From: Chitinophaga niabensis
GTDB taxonomy: Bacteria > Bacteroidota > Bacteroidia > Chitinophagales > Chitinophagaceae
Direction: 5' to 3'
DNA length: 64,000 nt
Assembly: GCA_017849435.1 (NCBI GenBank)
Contig: JAFIGY010000012.1
Span: 248,001-312,000, forward strand
In this document: piece after piece, positions 35,329-44,273 of the stretch
Position numbering within the stretch: the first letter of the stretch is position 1
How the letters are laid out: every line of letters starts with the position of its first letter
The notes under the pieces: model-generated
Databases searched by the model: none
Seen by the model: the letters and a program-made list of their open reading frames with translations, nothing else
What the model was told of the DNA's origin: nothing
Program-made: the position numbers and the translations under genes

Positions 35329-36450
35329 ATGGGAACCAGAAGAGATTTTCTAAAAACAACAGCCATGATAGCCGGAGCCGGCACCGTACCCGGACTACCG
35401 GGATTCGCCAGCATCCCCGTACTCCCGAAAGGCAAAATGACCTTACGTTTCAAACCTTACACCTTATCCCTCAAACACGTATTTACCATCGCCACCAGCT
35501 CCCGTTCCACCACACCGGTGGTGCTTACGGAACTGGAGTTCAACGGGGTAACAGGTTACGGCGAAGCGTCCATGCCGCCTTACCTTGGGGAGTCCCACGA
35601 CTCGGTGATGCAATTCCTGTCGAAAGTGGATCTGAGCCGTTTCAGCAGTCCCTTCGACATGGAGAATATCCTGCATTATGTAGATCAGACGGCGCCGGGC
35701 AACAAAGCCGCCAAAGCCGCGGTAGACATCGCATTGCACGATCTCACCGGTAAGCTCATGCAGCAGCCCTGGCACAGGATATGGGGATTTGACGCCACTA
35801 AAGTGCCGCCCACGTCTTTCACGATCGGCATTGATACCGCGGAAGTTGTGCGGCAAAAGGTGAAAGAAGCCGATGAATATCATATCTTGAAGGTCAAATT
35901 GGGCCGTGATACGGATAAAATGATGATCTCCACTATCCGGGAGGTCACAGATAAACCGATCTCTGTAGACGTGAACCAGGGCTGGAAAGACCGGCAGTTC
36001 GCGCTGGATATGGCCCATTGGCTGAAAGAGAAAGGCGTGGTGTTCATTGAACAGCCTATGCCCAAAGAGCAGATAGATGACAATGCCTGGCTCACGGAGC
36101 ACAGCCCGCTTCCCACCATCGGAGACGAAGCGGTGCAGCGGCTGGATGATGTCCTGAAAGCGCACAAGGTCTACAGCGGCATCAATATCAAGCTGATGAA
36201 ATCCACCGGCATGCGCGAAGCGCACAAAATGCTCGTGCTGGCAAGGGCGCTGGATATGAAAGTAATGGTAGGCTGCATGACGGAAACCTCCTGCGCCATC
36301 TCCGCAGCGGCGCAGCTTGCTACCATGGCGGATTGGGCGGACCTTGACGGAGCCTTGCTGATCAGCAATGATGTGTATAAGGGAACCCGCGTGGTGAAAG
36401 GTAATGTGGTGTTAAGTGAGTTACCCGGCATCGGTATAGAAAAAATCTAA
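35329..36450 (+). CDS. L-Ala-D/L-Glu-type dipeptide epimerase, exported
   Basis: Enolase-superfamily epimerase of 373 residues, 9 bases after the hydrolase gene. The catalytic set is complete: KxK (K188, K190 in ILKVKLG), metal ligands D214 (VDVNQ), E241 (FIEQPMP) and D266 (GDEAVQ), and the second base K288 (INIKLMKSTG). This is the L-Ala-D/L-Glu epimerase pattern, which makes the muropeptide L-Ala-D-Glu usable as ordinary dipeptide. The N-terminus has a twin-arginine-like signal (GTRRDFLKTTAMIAGAG), so the enzyme should act in the periplasm, whereas the classic E. coli enzyme is cytoplasmic. Confidence 0.88.
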   Translation: MGTRRDFLKTTAMIAGAGTVPGLPGFASIPVLPKGKMTLRFKPYTLSLKHVFTIATSSRSTTPVVLTELEFNGVTGYGEASMPPYLGESHDSVMQFLSKVDLSRFSSPFDMENILHYVDQTAPGNKAAKAAVDIALHDLTGKLMQQPWHRIWGFDATKVPPTSFTIGIDTAEVVRQKVKEADEYHILKVKLGRDTDKMMISTIREVTDKPISVDVNQGWKDRQFALDMAHWLKEKGVVFIEQPMPKEQIDDNAWLTEHSPLPTIGDEAVQRLDDVLKAHKVYSGINIKLMKSTGMREAHKMLVLARALDMKVMVGCMTETSCAISAAAQLATMADWADLDGALLISNDVYKGTRVVKGNVVLSELPGIGIEKI

Positions 36451-36467
36451 AACAAGTCTAAAAGAAT

Positions 36468-37922
36468 ATGTCTCCAGTCCTGTTATTCACACTCGTTATC
36501 GCCTATTTCGTACTGTTACTGGTGGTAGCGTGGTTCACTTCCCGCAATGCGAACAACGATTCCTTCTTCATCGGCAACCGTGGCTCCAACTGGATGCTGG
36601 TGGCCTTCGGGATGATCGGCACTTCCCTGAGCGGAGTTACTTTCGTGAGTGTGCCCGGTACAGTGGGAATAGAATCATTCGCCTATTTCCAAATCATCAT
36701 CGGCAACCTGATCGGGTATGCCGTGGTGGCATATGTACTGTTGCCGATCTATTACCGGATGAACCTGACGTCCATTTACAATTACCTGCAAACACGGCTG
36801 GGCTTTGCCTCTTACAAGGCGGGCGCATCGTTCTTCATCCTCTCCCGCATCCTCGGCGCCACGGCCAGGCTGTACCTGGTGGTGAACATCCTGCATGTTA
36901 CCATCCTGAAGAACTTTGACCTTCCTTTCTGGGTAGGCGCTTTCGTGATCCTGTTGATGATATTGCTGTATACGTTTGAAGGCGGCGTGAAAACGATCGT
37001 GTGGACGGATACCCTGCAAACCGCCTGTATGCTCATCGGGCTGGTGGTATGCGTGGGATATATCCTAAGCCATCTGAACCTGAGCCTGGGTGATGGTGTG
37101 CAGGCGCTTGCGGAAAAAGGGTATTCCAAAATATTTTTCTTTGATCCGGAGAGCAAGTTGTTCTTCCTGAAACAGATTGTAGCGGGTGCGTTTATTTCTA
37201 TTACGATGACGGGAATGGATCAGGAAATGATGCAGAAGAACATCAGCGTGAAAACATTGAAAGATTCACAGAAGAACATGATGACCTTTGCCACGATCTT
37301 CATGCTGGTGGTACTGCTGTTCCTCTTCCTCGGTGGCCTGCTGCATCTTTTTGCCGAAAGCAAGGGCATCGCCGCCCGGGGGGACAGCCTCTTCCCGACC
37401 ATCGCGCTGAACTATATGCCCGCCGCGGTATCCATCATCTTTATCATCGCGCTGATCTCCGCTTTGTTCCCAAGTGCGGATGGAGCGATTACAGCGCTGA
37501 CATCTTCTTTCTGTATCGATATTCTCGGCATTCAGCGAAATAAGAATCTCGATGATAAACAAAGGAAACGCATCCGCCAGATCGTGCATCTGTCTTTTGC
37601 CGCGCTTTTCCTCTTGTTTGTGATGATATTCAAATGGATGAACAATCCCAGCATGATCGGCCTGATCCTGAAGATCGCCGGTTATACCTACGGCCCGTTG
37701 CTGGGGCTCTTTGCCTTCGGCATCCTCACGAAACGCAGGGTGCTGGACTGGCTCGTGCCGTTTGTCGTGATACTGTCACCTGTCATCTGCTTCATACTGG
37801 ACAAGTATCAGAAGCGAATTTTCGGTAACTTCCAGATAGGACTGGAGTTGCTTTTCATCAATGGATTGATCACCTTCCTGGGATTGATGCTGATCTCCCG
37901 GAAACAAGCCCCTCAACTATAA
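36468..37922 (+). CDS. sodium:solute symporter (SSS family), probable MurNAc-type sugar transporter
   Basis: Inner-membrane transporter of 484 residues with about 13 predicted helices. SSS hallmarks include WFTSRNANNDSFFIGNRGS and MIGTSLSGVTFVSVPGTVG near the N-terminus, SRILGATARLYLVVNI, and a sodium-site-like LISALFPSADGAITALTSS at about residue 330-345. It lies between the epimerase gene (17 bases) and murQ (12 bases). Tannerella MurT, an SSS-family MurNAc transporter next to MurQ, is a precedent (known). Because this locus has AnmK rather than MurK, the cargo may be 1,6-anhydroMurNAc or MurNAc; that is inference. Confidence 0.88.
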   Translation: MSPVLLFTLVIAYFVLLLVVAWFTSRNANNDSFFIGNRGSNWMLVAFGMIGTSLSGVTFVSVPGTVGIESFAYFQIIIGNLIGYAVVAYVLLPIYYRMNLTSIYNYLQTRLGFASYKAGASFFILSRILGATARLYLVVNILHVTILKNFDLPFWVGAFVILLMILLYTFEGGVKTIVWTDTLQTACMLIGLVVCVGYILSHLNLSLGDGVQALAEKGYSKIFFFDPESKLFFLKQIVAGAFISITMTGMDQEMMQKNISVKTLKDSQKNMMTFATIFMLVVLLFLFLGGLLHLFAESKGIAARGDSLFPTIALNYMPAAVSIIFIIALISALFPSADGAITALTSSFCIDILGIQRNKNLDDKQRKRIRQIVHLSFAALFLLFVMIFKWMNNPSMIGLILKIAGYTYGPLLGLFAFGILTKRRVLDWLVPFVVILSPVICFILDKYQKRIFGNFQIGLELLFINGLITFLGLMLISRKQAPQL

Positions 37923-37934
37923 ATCCGATCGAAC

Positions 37935-38768
37935 ATGAACCATGCAGCGAAAAAAGAATTCATAAGAATAACGGAGCAATCCTCCCGTTACCGGCACCTG
38001 GAAAAAATGAGCGTGCTGGAGATACTCAATCATATTAACGAAGAAGATACCGGTATTCCGGCGGCAGTGAGAAAAGCCATTCCTGCCATTGATGCGTTTG
38101 TACAGGCTGCGGCGGACAAGATGCTGGCCGGCGGCCGCCTGTTTTACCTGGGCGCTGGTACCAGCGGGCGGCTGGGTATACTTGATGCCTCGGAATGCCC
38201 GCCCACATATGGCGTGCCGCATGAGCTGGTGATAGGGCTGATTGCTGGTGGAGACAAAGCCATTCGCCGCGCTGTGGAGAATGCGGAAGATGATACCGTG
38301 CAGGGTTGGAAAGACCTGCAGCAATGGGATATTTCAGATAAAGACGTGGTGGTGGGCATTGCCGCAAGCGGTACCACACCTTACGTGATTGGAGCGCTGC
38401 GGGATTGCCGGAAGCATGGTATCCTCACGGCAAGCATTTCCTGCAATCCGGGGAGTCCTGTGGCCGGGGAGGCGGATTTTCCCATTGAAGTGATCGTGGG
38501 ACCGGAATTCGTGACCGGCAGTACCCGGATGAAAAGCGGTACCGCACAAAAACTCGTGTTGAATATGATCTCCACCTCCCTCATGATACAGCTGGGACGT
38601 GTGGAGGATAACAAGATGGTGAACATGCAGCTCACCAATGAGAAGCTGGTGGACAGAGGGGTGAAAATGCTGATGGAACGGGCCGGCATCAGCGACTACG
38701 AAAAAGCGAAGGCATTGCTGATACAGCATGGATCTGTGAAAAAAGCGCTGGACGCGATCGGCTCCTGA
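37935..38768 (+). CDS. murQ: N-acetylmuramic acid 6-phosphate etherase
   Basis: Cytoplasmic lyase cleaving the D-lactyl ether of MurNAc 6-phosphate to GlcNAc 6-phosphate plus D-lactate. The product is 277 residues, slightly shorter than the usual 295-305. The SIS-domain signature LGAGTSGRLGILDASECPPTYG lies at about 72-93, with GGDKAIRRAVENAEDD, AASGTTPYVIGALRDCR and GPEFVTGSTRMKSGTAQK after it. The probable catalytic Glu is in DASECP. The product of AnmK is its substrate, so together with AnmK the locus converts anhydroMurNAc to GlcNAc 6-phosphate and D-lactate. Confidence 0.95.
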   Translation: MNHAAKKEFIRITEQSSRYRHLEKMSVLEILNHINEEDTGIPAAVRKAIPAIDAFVQAAADKMLAGGRLFYLGAGTSGRLGILDASECPPTYGVPHELVIGLIAGGDKAIRRAVENAEDDTVQGWKDLQQWDISDKDVVVGIAASGTTPYVIGALRDCRKHGILTASISCNPGSPVAGEADFPIEVIVGPEFVTGSTRMKSGTAQKLVLNMISTSLMIQLGRVEDNKMVNMQLTNEKLVDRGVKMLMERAGISDYEKAKALLIQHGSVKKALDAIGS

Positions 38769-38780
38769 AAAATATAAGAT

Positions 38781-41708
38781 ATGGAACAGGCTTTTAGCGC
38801 AATAAAACAACAACTGGCAGGCGATCTTTATTTTGGTGATGACGCGCTGAGCAAAACGGTGCTGATGGCATATGCCACCGATGCATCCGTATATCAGGAA
38901 CATCCTTTAGGCGTAGCGCTTCCGAAGAACAGGGAAGATATCGCGCTGCTGGTGCGCTTTTGCAGAACGCATAACATTCCGCTCATCCCCCGCACAGCCG
39001 GTACTTCTTTGGCCGGTCAGGTAGTAGGGAAGGGGCTGGTGATGGATGTGTCCAGATATATGAACCGGATACTGGAAATCAATACGGCGGAAAAATGGGT
39101 GCGTGTGGAACCGGGGATAGAGCGGGATGTATTGAATGAATTATTGCTGCCACACGGACTTTTCTTCGGGCCGGAAACCTCTACTTCCAACCGTGCCATG
39201 ATCGGCGGGATGATCGGGAATAATTCATGCGGACTGCATTCCATGGTATGGGGTACCACGCGTGATAACCTGCACTCCGTGCATGTGGTGTTGAGCGATG
39301 GGGAAGAAGCTGTTTTCGAAGCGGTGGACGATGTGCACAGGATGATGGACCGGCCCGGATTGGAAGGGAATGTCTATCGTTCGATCCACGCCCTTTTATC
39401 TGATGCAGAAAACCAGCAGGCGATCCGGGAAGGATACCCTGCAAAAGAAGTAAAACGCCGGAATACCGGTTATGCGCTGGATGCCTTGCTGGACAGCGCT
39501 CCTTACGGCGGAACCGGGAAATTCAACCTCTCCCGGCTGATCGCAGGTTCCGAGGGAACGCTCGCCTTCATCACGGAAGCGAAGCTGAAACTGATGGACC
39601 TTCCGCCGAAAGAGAACGGACTGGTATGCGTGCATTGCCACAGCCTGAAAGAATCGCTGCTGGTGAACCTCATAGCGGTCAAACATCCGGTGACCGCATC
39701 CGAACTGGTAGACAACGTGATCATGGGCTTCACCAAAGGTCATCACGAACAACAACAGAACCGCTTTTTCATAGAAGGGGACCCTGCCGCCGTTCTCATG
39801 GTGGAATTCATGTGCGATACGCCGGAAGCACTGCAACAGCAGACCGATGCTTTCATCAATGAAGTGAAGGCGGCCAATCTCGGATATGCATTCCCGTTAT
39901 TACGCGGTACGGACATCAACAAAGCCTGGAACCTCCGTAAAGCAGGACTGGGCCTTTTGCGTAACATCAAGGGCGATGCGCAGCCGGTGAACCTGATCGA
40001 AGACTGTGCCGTGGCACCGGAGCATCTGCCGGAATACATTGCCGACCTGCAGGAAGTATTGCAATCCATGCAGCTGAAAGCATCTTACTATGCGCACGCC
40101 GGAGCCGGGGAGTTGCACGTAGAACCGATCATCAATCTGAAAAGCGATGAGGGGCGGCTTATTTTCCGTTCCCTGCTGGCTAAAACCGCTGCCATTGTCA
40201 GAAAGTACAAAGGCTCTTTGAGCGGCGAGCATGGAGACGGCCGCCTGCGTGGAGAGTTTATCCCTTTCATGCTGGGAGAGAAATGTTACGAACTTTGTAA
40301 ATCGATCAAACGCATATACGATCCGGTGAACCTGTTCAATCCCGGAAAGGTGGTGGATACGCCGCCGATGGATGAGTCTTTCCGCTACAAGGAGCCCGCT
40401 AAAGGCCCGAAGATCAAAACCCATTTCGATTTTACGGAAGAAGGCGGCATCCTGCAACTGGCGGAGAAATGCTCCGGCTCCGGGGATTGCCGCAAAACGC
40501 ACTTTGCCGGCGGCACCATGTGCCCCAGTTACATGGCTACCCGTTTTGAGAAAGATACCACCCGTGCACGCGCCAATGTGTTGCGGCAGTTTCTGGCACA
40601 GGATAATACAGCGCAGGCCTTCAATCACGAAGAGATCCATCATGCCATGGACCTCTGCCTTTCCTGCAAGGGCTGTAAAGCAGAATGTCCTTCCAGTGTG
40701 GATGTTTCCAAACTCAAGGCGGAGTACCTGCAACAGTATTACGATATTCACGGCACTCCGCTGAAAGCCCGAATGATAGGGGAGTTTCCTTTCCTGAGTA
40801 AACTGGCTTCCGGCGTGCCCTGGCTCTATAACTTCGCTTTTTCCAACAGCATGTTATCCGGTCTTCTGAAGAGGATGATGCACATGGCGCCGGAGCGTGA
40901 AGTGCCCGCGCTCCATGCACATACTTTGAAAAGCTGGTATCGCCGGTTCAGGAAAACGCAGGAAGGGAAGCCGTTCACAGGCAAGGTGTATTTCTTCTGC
41001 GATGAGTTCTCCAATTATAATGATGTAACGATCGGGATGCGATGTATTGAACTGCTGACCGCCCTTGGTTATGAAGTGATCATCCCGGAACATGTGGAGA
41101 GCGGCCGCACGCACTTGTCCAAAGGCCTCGTTAAACGCGCTAAGTCCATCGCACAGAAGAACATTGAACTATTGTCTTCCATTATCAACGATCCATATCC
41201 GCTTATTGGCATAGAACCCTCTGCCATCCTTACTTTCCGGGATGAGTATATCGATCTGTTGACAGGTGAGCTGAAAGAGAAAGCAAGGCGGCTGTCGGCC
41301 AAGGTGATGCTTTTTGAAGAGTTCATGGCTGCGGAGATAGACAGGGGGCGTATCCCGAAAGAACGCTTCCGGACGGATCATAAGAAAGTGATCATTCATG
41401 GTCATTGCCACCAAAAGGCACTCTCGTCCGTTGACTTCATTAAAAAGGTATTGTCCTGGCCCGCCAACTACGAAGCCTCCCTGATTGCTTCCGGTTGCTG
41501 CGGTATGGCGGGTTCTTTCGGGTTTGATAAAGAGCATTATGCCACCTCCATGAAGATCGGGGAACTGGTATTGTTCCCGGCTGTGAGAGCGCAGGGCCCG
41601 GATGTGATTGTGGCTGCGCCCGGCACAAGCTGCCGCCATCAGATCAAAGACGGTACGGGGCGGGAGGCATTGCATCCGGCAGAAGTACTATGGGAGGCCC
41701 TGGCCTGA
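38781..41708 (+). CDS. FAD-linked oxidase/Fe-S fusion dehydrogenase, probable D-lactate (D-2-hydroxyacid) dehydrogenase
   Basis: A 975-residue fusion. The FAD-binding-4 part (about 45-190) contains PRTAGTSLAGQVVGKGLVMD, followed by the FAD-oxidase C domain (to about 520) with YAHAGAGELHVEP. Two [4Fe-4S] clusters follow: C564xxxxxC-type CSGSGDCRK with MCPS, then C626-LSC-KGC-KAECP. The C-terminal CCG half holds HCHQKAL and GCCGMAGSFG (C906, C907). The layout matches E. coli YdiJ-like D-2-hydroxyacid dehydrogenases. It lies 12 bases after murQ in the same operon, and MurQ releases D-lactate, so D-lactate is the expected substrate with electrons going to quinone. Other 2-hydroxyacids cannot be excluded. 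Confidence 0.88.
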   Translation: MEQAFSAIKQQLAGDLYFGDDALSKTVLMAYATDASVYQEHPLGVALPKNREDIALLVRFCRTHNIPLIPRTAGTSLAGQVVGKGLVMDVSRYMNRILEINTAEKWVRVEPGIERDVLNELLLPHGLFFGPETSTSNRAMIGGMIGNNSCGLHSMVWGTTRDNLHSVHVVLSDGEEAVFEAVDDVHRMMDRPGLEGNVYRSIHALLSDAENQQAIREGYPAKEVKRRNTGYALDALLDSAPYGGTGKFNLSRLIAGSEGTLAFITEAKLKLMDLPPKENGLVCVHCHSLKESLLVNLIAVKHPVTASELVDNVIMGFTKGHHEQQQNRFFIEGDPAAVLMVEFMCDTPEALQQQTDAFINEVKAANLGYAFPLLRGTDINKAWNLRKAGLGLLRNIKGDAQPVNLIEDCAVAPEHLPEYIADLQEVLQSMQLKASYYAHAGAGELHVEPIINLKSDEGRLIFRSLLAKTAAIVRKYKGSLSGEHGDGRLRGEFIPFMLGEKCYELCKSIKRIYDPVNLFNPGKVVDTPPMDESFRYKEPAKGPKIKTHFDFTEEGGILQLAEKCSGSGDCRKTHFAGGTMCPSYMATRFEKDTTRARANVLRQFLAQDNTAQAFNHEEIHHAMDLCLSCKGCKAECPSSVDVSKLKAEYLQQYYDIHGTPLKARMIGEFPFLSKLASGVPWLYNFAFSNSMLSGLLKRMMHMAPEREVPALHAHTLKSWYRRFRKTQEGKPFTGKVYFFCDEFSNYNDVTIGMRCIELLTALGYEVIIPEHVESGRTHLSKGLVKRAKSIAQKNIELLSSIINDPYPLIGIEPSAILTFRDEYIDLLTGELKEKARRLSAKVMLFEEFMAAEIDRGRIPKERFRTDHKKVIIHGHCHQKALSSVDFIKKVLSWPANYEASLIASGCCGMAGSFGFDKEHYATSMKIGELVLFPAVRAQGPDVIVAAPGTSCRHQIKDGTGREALHPAEVLWEALA

Positions 41709-41748
41709 TTTTTTTTCCGTTTTTCATTTTCGCTTCATCTTCCGGTTC

Positions 41749-41756
41749 TAGTTTTG
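41749..41756 (+). promoter_or_regulatory. candidate -7 box before the Ala/Ser/Thr-rich secreted protein
   Basis: TAGTTTTG matches TAnnTTTG. It lies 46 bases before the next start and 40 bases past the dehydrogenase stop. No convincing TTG upstream. Confidence 0.35.
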
Positions 41757-41801
41757 TTTTGACAATTCACATACAGTATTGAAAAACCTAAAACTGGAAT
41801 T

Positions 41802-42341
41802 ATGAAAACAAAAGGATTGATAGTAGCGGCATTATTATTCTCCGGCGGAGCGTTTGCGCAACAGGGCGTAACAGCAGGCAGCCGTGGCAGCGCCAGTGCT
41901 ACTGTTACCAAAGACGGCGCTAAAATGAACGGACAGAACGCTTCTTCCACCAGTGCGCAATCACAGGCAGGGAATGCGCATGCGGGCGGGCAAACCTCCA
42001 CGTCCCTCAACATCCAGTCACGCCCGGCGAATGCCGGCTCCAACGGGCAAACCTCCTCACCTGCAACAAACACCACTGCCACGCAACAGGGCGATGCAGC
42101 CTTAACGATGGAGATTCCTGACGTAGCGTCTATTGTGACCGATGCGCAGGAGACGGCCACAGGTACCGTTAGCAACGTGAAAGCACATGTAAAAACGCAT
42201 GTGGAGAAAGGAGTGGAATCAACAGGCAAAATACTGAAAAACACCACCGGCAGCACGCTTAACAGCGCACTGAAGATCAATGCCGTTCCGGTAAAGATCA
42301 ACACGCGGGTAGCAGGGGGCGCAGTGCTGGGGATTCACTAA
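41802..42341 (+). CDS. small secreted low-complexity protein, unknown
   Basis: Not recognised. The product is 179 residues with a signal peptide (MKTKGLIVAALLFSGGAFAQ). The mature part is rich in Ala, Gly, Ser, Thr, Asn and Gln at 20-100, then has a more ordered helical part (ETATGTVSNVKAHVKTHVEK) and ends in NTRVAGGAVLGIH. No Cys. It stands alone with its own promoter-like box and a strong terminator. The low-complexity region suggests a disordered surface or matrix protein, but no function can be given. Confidence 0.6.
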   Translation: MKTKGLIVAALLFSGGAFAQQGVTAGSRGSASATVTKDGAKMNGQNASSTSAQSQAGNAHAGGQTSTSLNIQSRPANAGSNGQTSSPATNTTATQQGDAALTMEIPDVASIVTDAQETATGTVSNVKAHVKTHVEKGVESTGKILKNTTGSTLNSALKINAVPVKINTRVAGGAVLGIH

Positions 42342-42351
42342 ATTTATAAAG

Positions 42352-42391
42352 ACAGATTTTTGCCGTCACGCGGCAAAAATCTGTTATTTTT
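42352..42391 (+). terminator. intrinsic terminator after the low-complexity gene
   Basis: A 14-bp stem (42352-42365 with 42371-42384), five-base loop, then TATTTTT. It begins 10 bases past the stop codon and ends 8 bases before the next start. Confidence 0.85.
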
Positions 42392-42398
42392 AACACGA

Positions 42399-42731
42399 AT
42401 GGGAAGGCTTTTTACATACGGTTTCTTTCTTGTGCTGATGACGGCCATGACCATATCCCGGGCCGGATACGCCCGCGACGGGCACGATGCCGGTGTGTTC
42501 CTCCATGGTATGCGGGTAGCGGTGCCGTTGGATACCGTGCCTGCACAGAAAAAGCCACCGGCGGAAAAACCGCAGGACCTGCCCGATAACAGCATCCCGG
42601 ACGTCATCAAGGAAGTACCTAAATCGAGACGCGTTATCAAGCCTGTTGCCATTCCGGCCCCATTGCCAGTGAAGCCTATCAGGATCATCAAACCGAAGAT
42701 CATCAAACGTACCGTGGGCCTGATCGGGTAA
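42399..42731 (+). CDS. small secreted Pro/Lys-rich protein, unknown
   Basis: The start at 42399 (MGRLFTYGFF) is preferred to the frame start at 42360, which would lie inside the terminator stem. The product is 110 residues, with an N-terminal hydrophobic signal (about 4-22). The mature part is Asp/Pro/Lys-rich with DTVPAQKKPPAEKP and ends in repeats of P(V/L)(K/R)-I-I-K (PIRIIKPKIIKRTVG). It lacks Cys and any motif. The gene starts just after a terminator and 13 bases before the outer-membrane barrel gene, so it probably belongs with the following three genes. Confidence 0.5.
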   Translation: MGRLFTYGFFLVLMTAMTISRAGYARDGHDAGVFLHGMRVAVPLDTVPAQKKPPAEKPQDLPDNSIPDVIKEVPKSRRVIKPVAIPAPLPVKPIRIIKPKIIKRTVGLIG

Positions 42732-42744
42732 AAGCAATCCGACA

Positions 42745-43596
42745 ATGAGATACATATTGATATCATCCATCCTGTGGTTGAGCAGTACAACTGCACGCGC
42801 GCAAACAGACAGCGTGCAGACAGAGAAAAAGAAGACCACATTTACCATCGGCGCCACATATGCCAGTAACGCCAGCTATTATGGCCAGAAGGCGGCGGAA
42901 CCGATGCCTTACGTAGCTTTAAGCGGATCGATCCGTTTTCCTGCCGGTATTTATTTCACCGGCACGGGTCTGCGGCTGCTGAATGATTCCGGCAGCGTAG
43001 TGTCTGCATCTGCTGCCGGTGCAGGCATCGCCTTCAATTTGGGGAAAAAGGTGACGGCGGACCTCAGCTACAGTCACACTTTCTATCCTTCCAATTCACC
43101 TTTCCTGCAGGCCGCTAATCCGGATAATGCCAGCGCTACCCTGAGCTATGAGTACTGGATGACCACCGGCATTAATGTGGATTATGCTTTCGGGAAACAG
43201 CAGGATGCCTTCGTAACCCTGAGCACCGAGAAGCAGATACATCTTGGCAGTTTTGCCAAAGGCAAAGACCTGGTCACGTTAACGCCTACACTGGAAGTAA
43301 CAGGCGGTACACAGCATTTCTATGAAACATACGTGAAGGGTAAACGCTTCAGAGACAGCGTCCTCGGGCTGCCGCTGCCTTTGCCGCCCGGTCTGCCGGG
43401 AACCGGTACTACCACCACCCGTTCCAACACCAGCTTCGACCTGCTCTCCTGGAATTTCAAGGTGCCTTTGGCGTATAACCGGGCGCATTATATGATAGAA
43501 GCATCTTACCAGCTTTCTTTGCTGAGCGAAAAAGCGAGAACCGGTGCGGGAGATGTAAACTCATTCTTTAACTTTAGTATCTATTACCAGTTTTAA
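42745..43596 (+). CDS. outer-membrane beta-barrel protein, unknown
   Basis: A 283-residue exported protein with signal peptide ending about TTARAQ (residue 20). Alternating Tyr/Phe and Gly/Ser strands run through the mature part (YASNASYYGQKAAEPMPYVA, NVDYAFGKQQDAFVTLSTEK), and the chain ends in IYYQF, a typical BAM targeting end. A 12-18 strand barrel of the porin or Omp-beta type is likely. The stop is four bases before a response-regulator gene, so it may be expressed with, or be sensed by, that two-component system. Confidence 0.65.
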   Translation: MRYILISSILWLSSTTARAQTDSVQTEKKKTTFTIGATYASNASYYGQKAAEPMPYVALSGSIRFPAGIYFTGTGLRLLNDSGSVVSASAAGAGIAFNLGKKVTADLSYSHTFYPSNSPFLQAANPDNASATLSYEYWMTTGINVDYAFGKQQDAFVTLSTEKQIHLGSFAKGKDLVTLTPTLEVTGGTQHFYETYVKGKRFRDSVLGLPLPLPPGLPGTGTTTTRSNTSFDLLSWNFKVPLAYNRAHYMIEASYQLSLLSEKARTGAGDVNSFFNFSIYYQF

Positions 43597-43600
43597 CAGT

Positions 43601-44272
43601 ATGCGGGTACTGATCATAGAAGACGAACGCGTGATGGCTGCCGAAATGGAGGCGTTTCTCCGAAAGGTCTATCAATGTGATCTTGCCTATACGGCCCGGC
43701 AGGGACTGGAGAAAATAGAAGAGAACGCATACGATTTTATTCTGCTGGACCTTGGGCTGCCGGATAAAGATGGGTTGCATCTGCTTCAGGAAGCGAAGAA
43801 GAATTGTCCCGATGCCGCCTGCATCATCCTCACAGCACGGGGGCAACTTGAAGACCGGATCCGCGGGCTGGACCTTGGCGCGGACGATTATCTGGCCAAG
43901 CCCTTTTCCCTGCTGGAGCTGCAATCCCGCATGCAGGCCATTTCAAGGCGGAAGTACGGACTGAAGGATGCGGTGATCCCGCTGGCGGACTTTCAGGTGG
44001 ATCTTCAGAAAAGGATCGTGTATTTTGAAGCGGAAGAAATAGAATTGTCGCGGAAGGAATTTGATCTCCTGAGTTACCTGTTGCTGCACAAAAACCGTCC
44101 GTTAACGCGGATGCAGCTGAGCGAACATATTTGGGGGAATTACGCCGGGGATGATTATGATTCGAATTATATCGATGTGCATATCAAGAATATCCGGAAG
44201 AAATTATCCGCCTTTGCTTCCGTAGAATGGCTGCAAACCATCCGGAACGTAGGATATAAAGTAAAGATCTGA
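43601..44272 (+). CDS. OmpR-family response regulator
   Basis: A 223-residue DNA-binding regulator. The receiver domain (1-115) has the acidic pocket (IIEDE), the phospho-acceptor Asp in FILLDLGLPDKDG (about residue 50), a conserved Thr in IILTARG, and Lys in LAKPFSLLEL (about 104). The C-terminal winged helix (about 125-222) contains LSRKEFDLLSYLLLHKNRPL and YIDVHIKNIRKKLS. It is one base before the GTG start of the partner kinase. The gene order barrel-regulator-kinase suggests the regulator controls or monitors the envelope. Confidence 0.93.
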   Translation: MRVLIIEDERVMAAEMEAFLRKVYQCDLAYTARQGLEKIEENAYDFILLDLGLPDKDGLHLLQEAKKNCPDAACIILTARGQLEDRIRGLDLGADDYLAKPFSLLELQSRMQAISRRKYGLKDAVIPLADFQVDLQKRIVYFEAEEIELSRKEFDLLSYLLLHKNRPLTRMQLSEHIWGNYAGDDYDSNYIDVHIKNIRKKLSAFASVEWLQTIRNVGYKVKI

Positions 44273-44273
44273 A

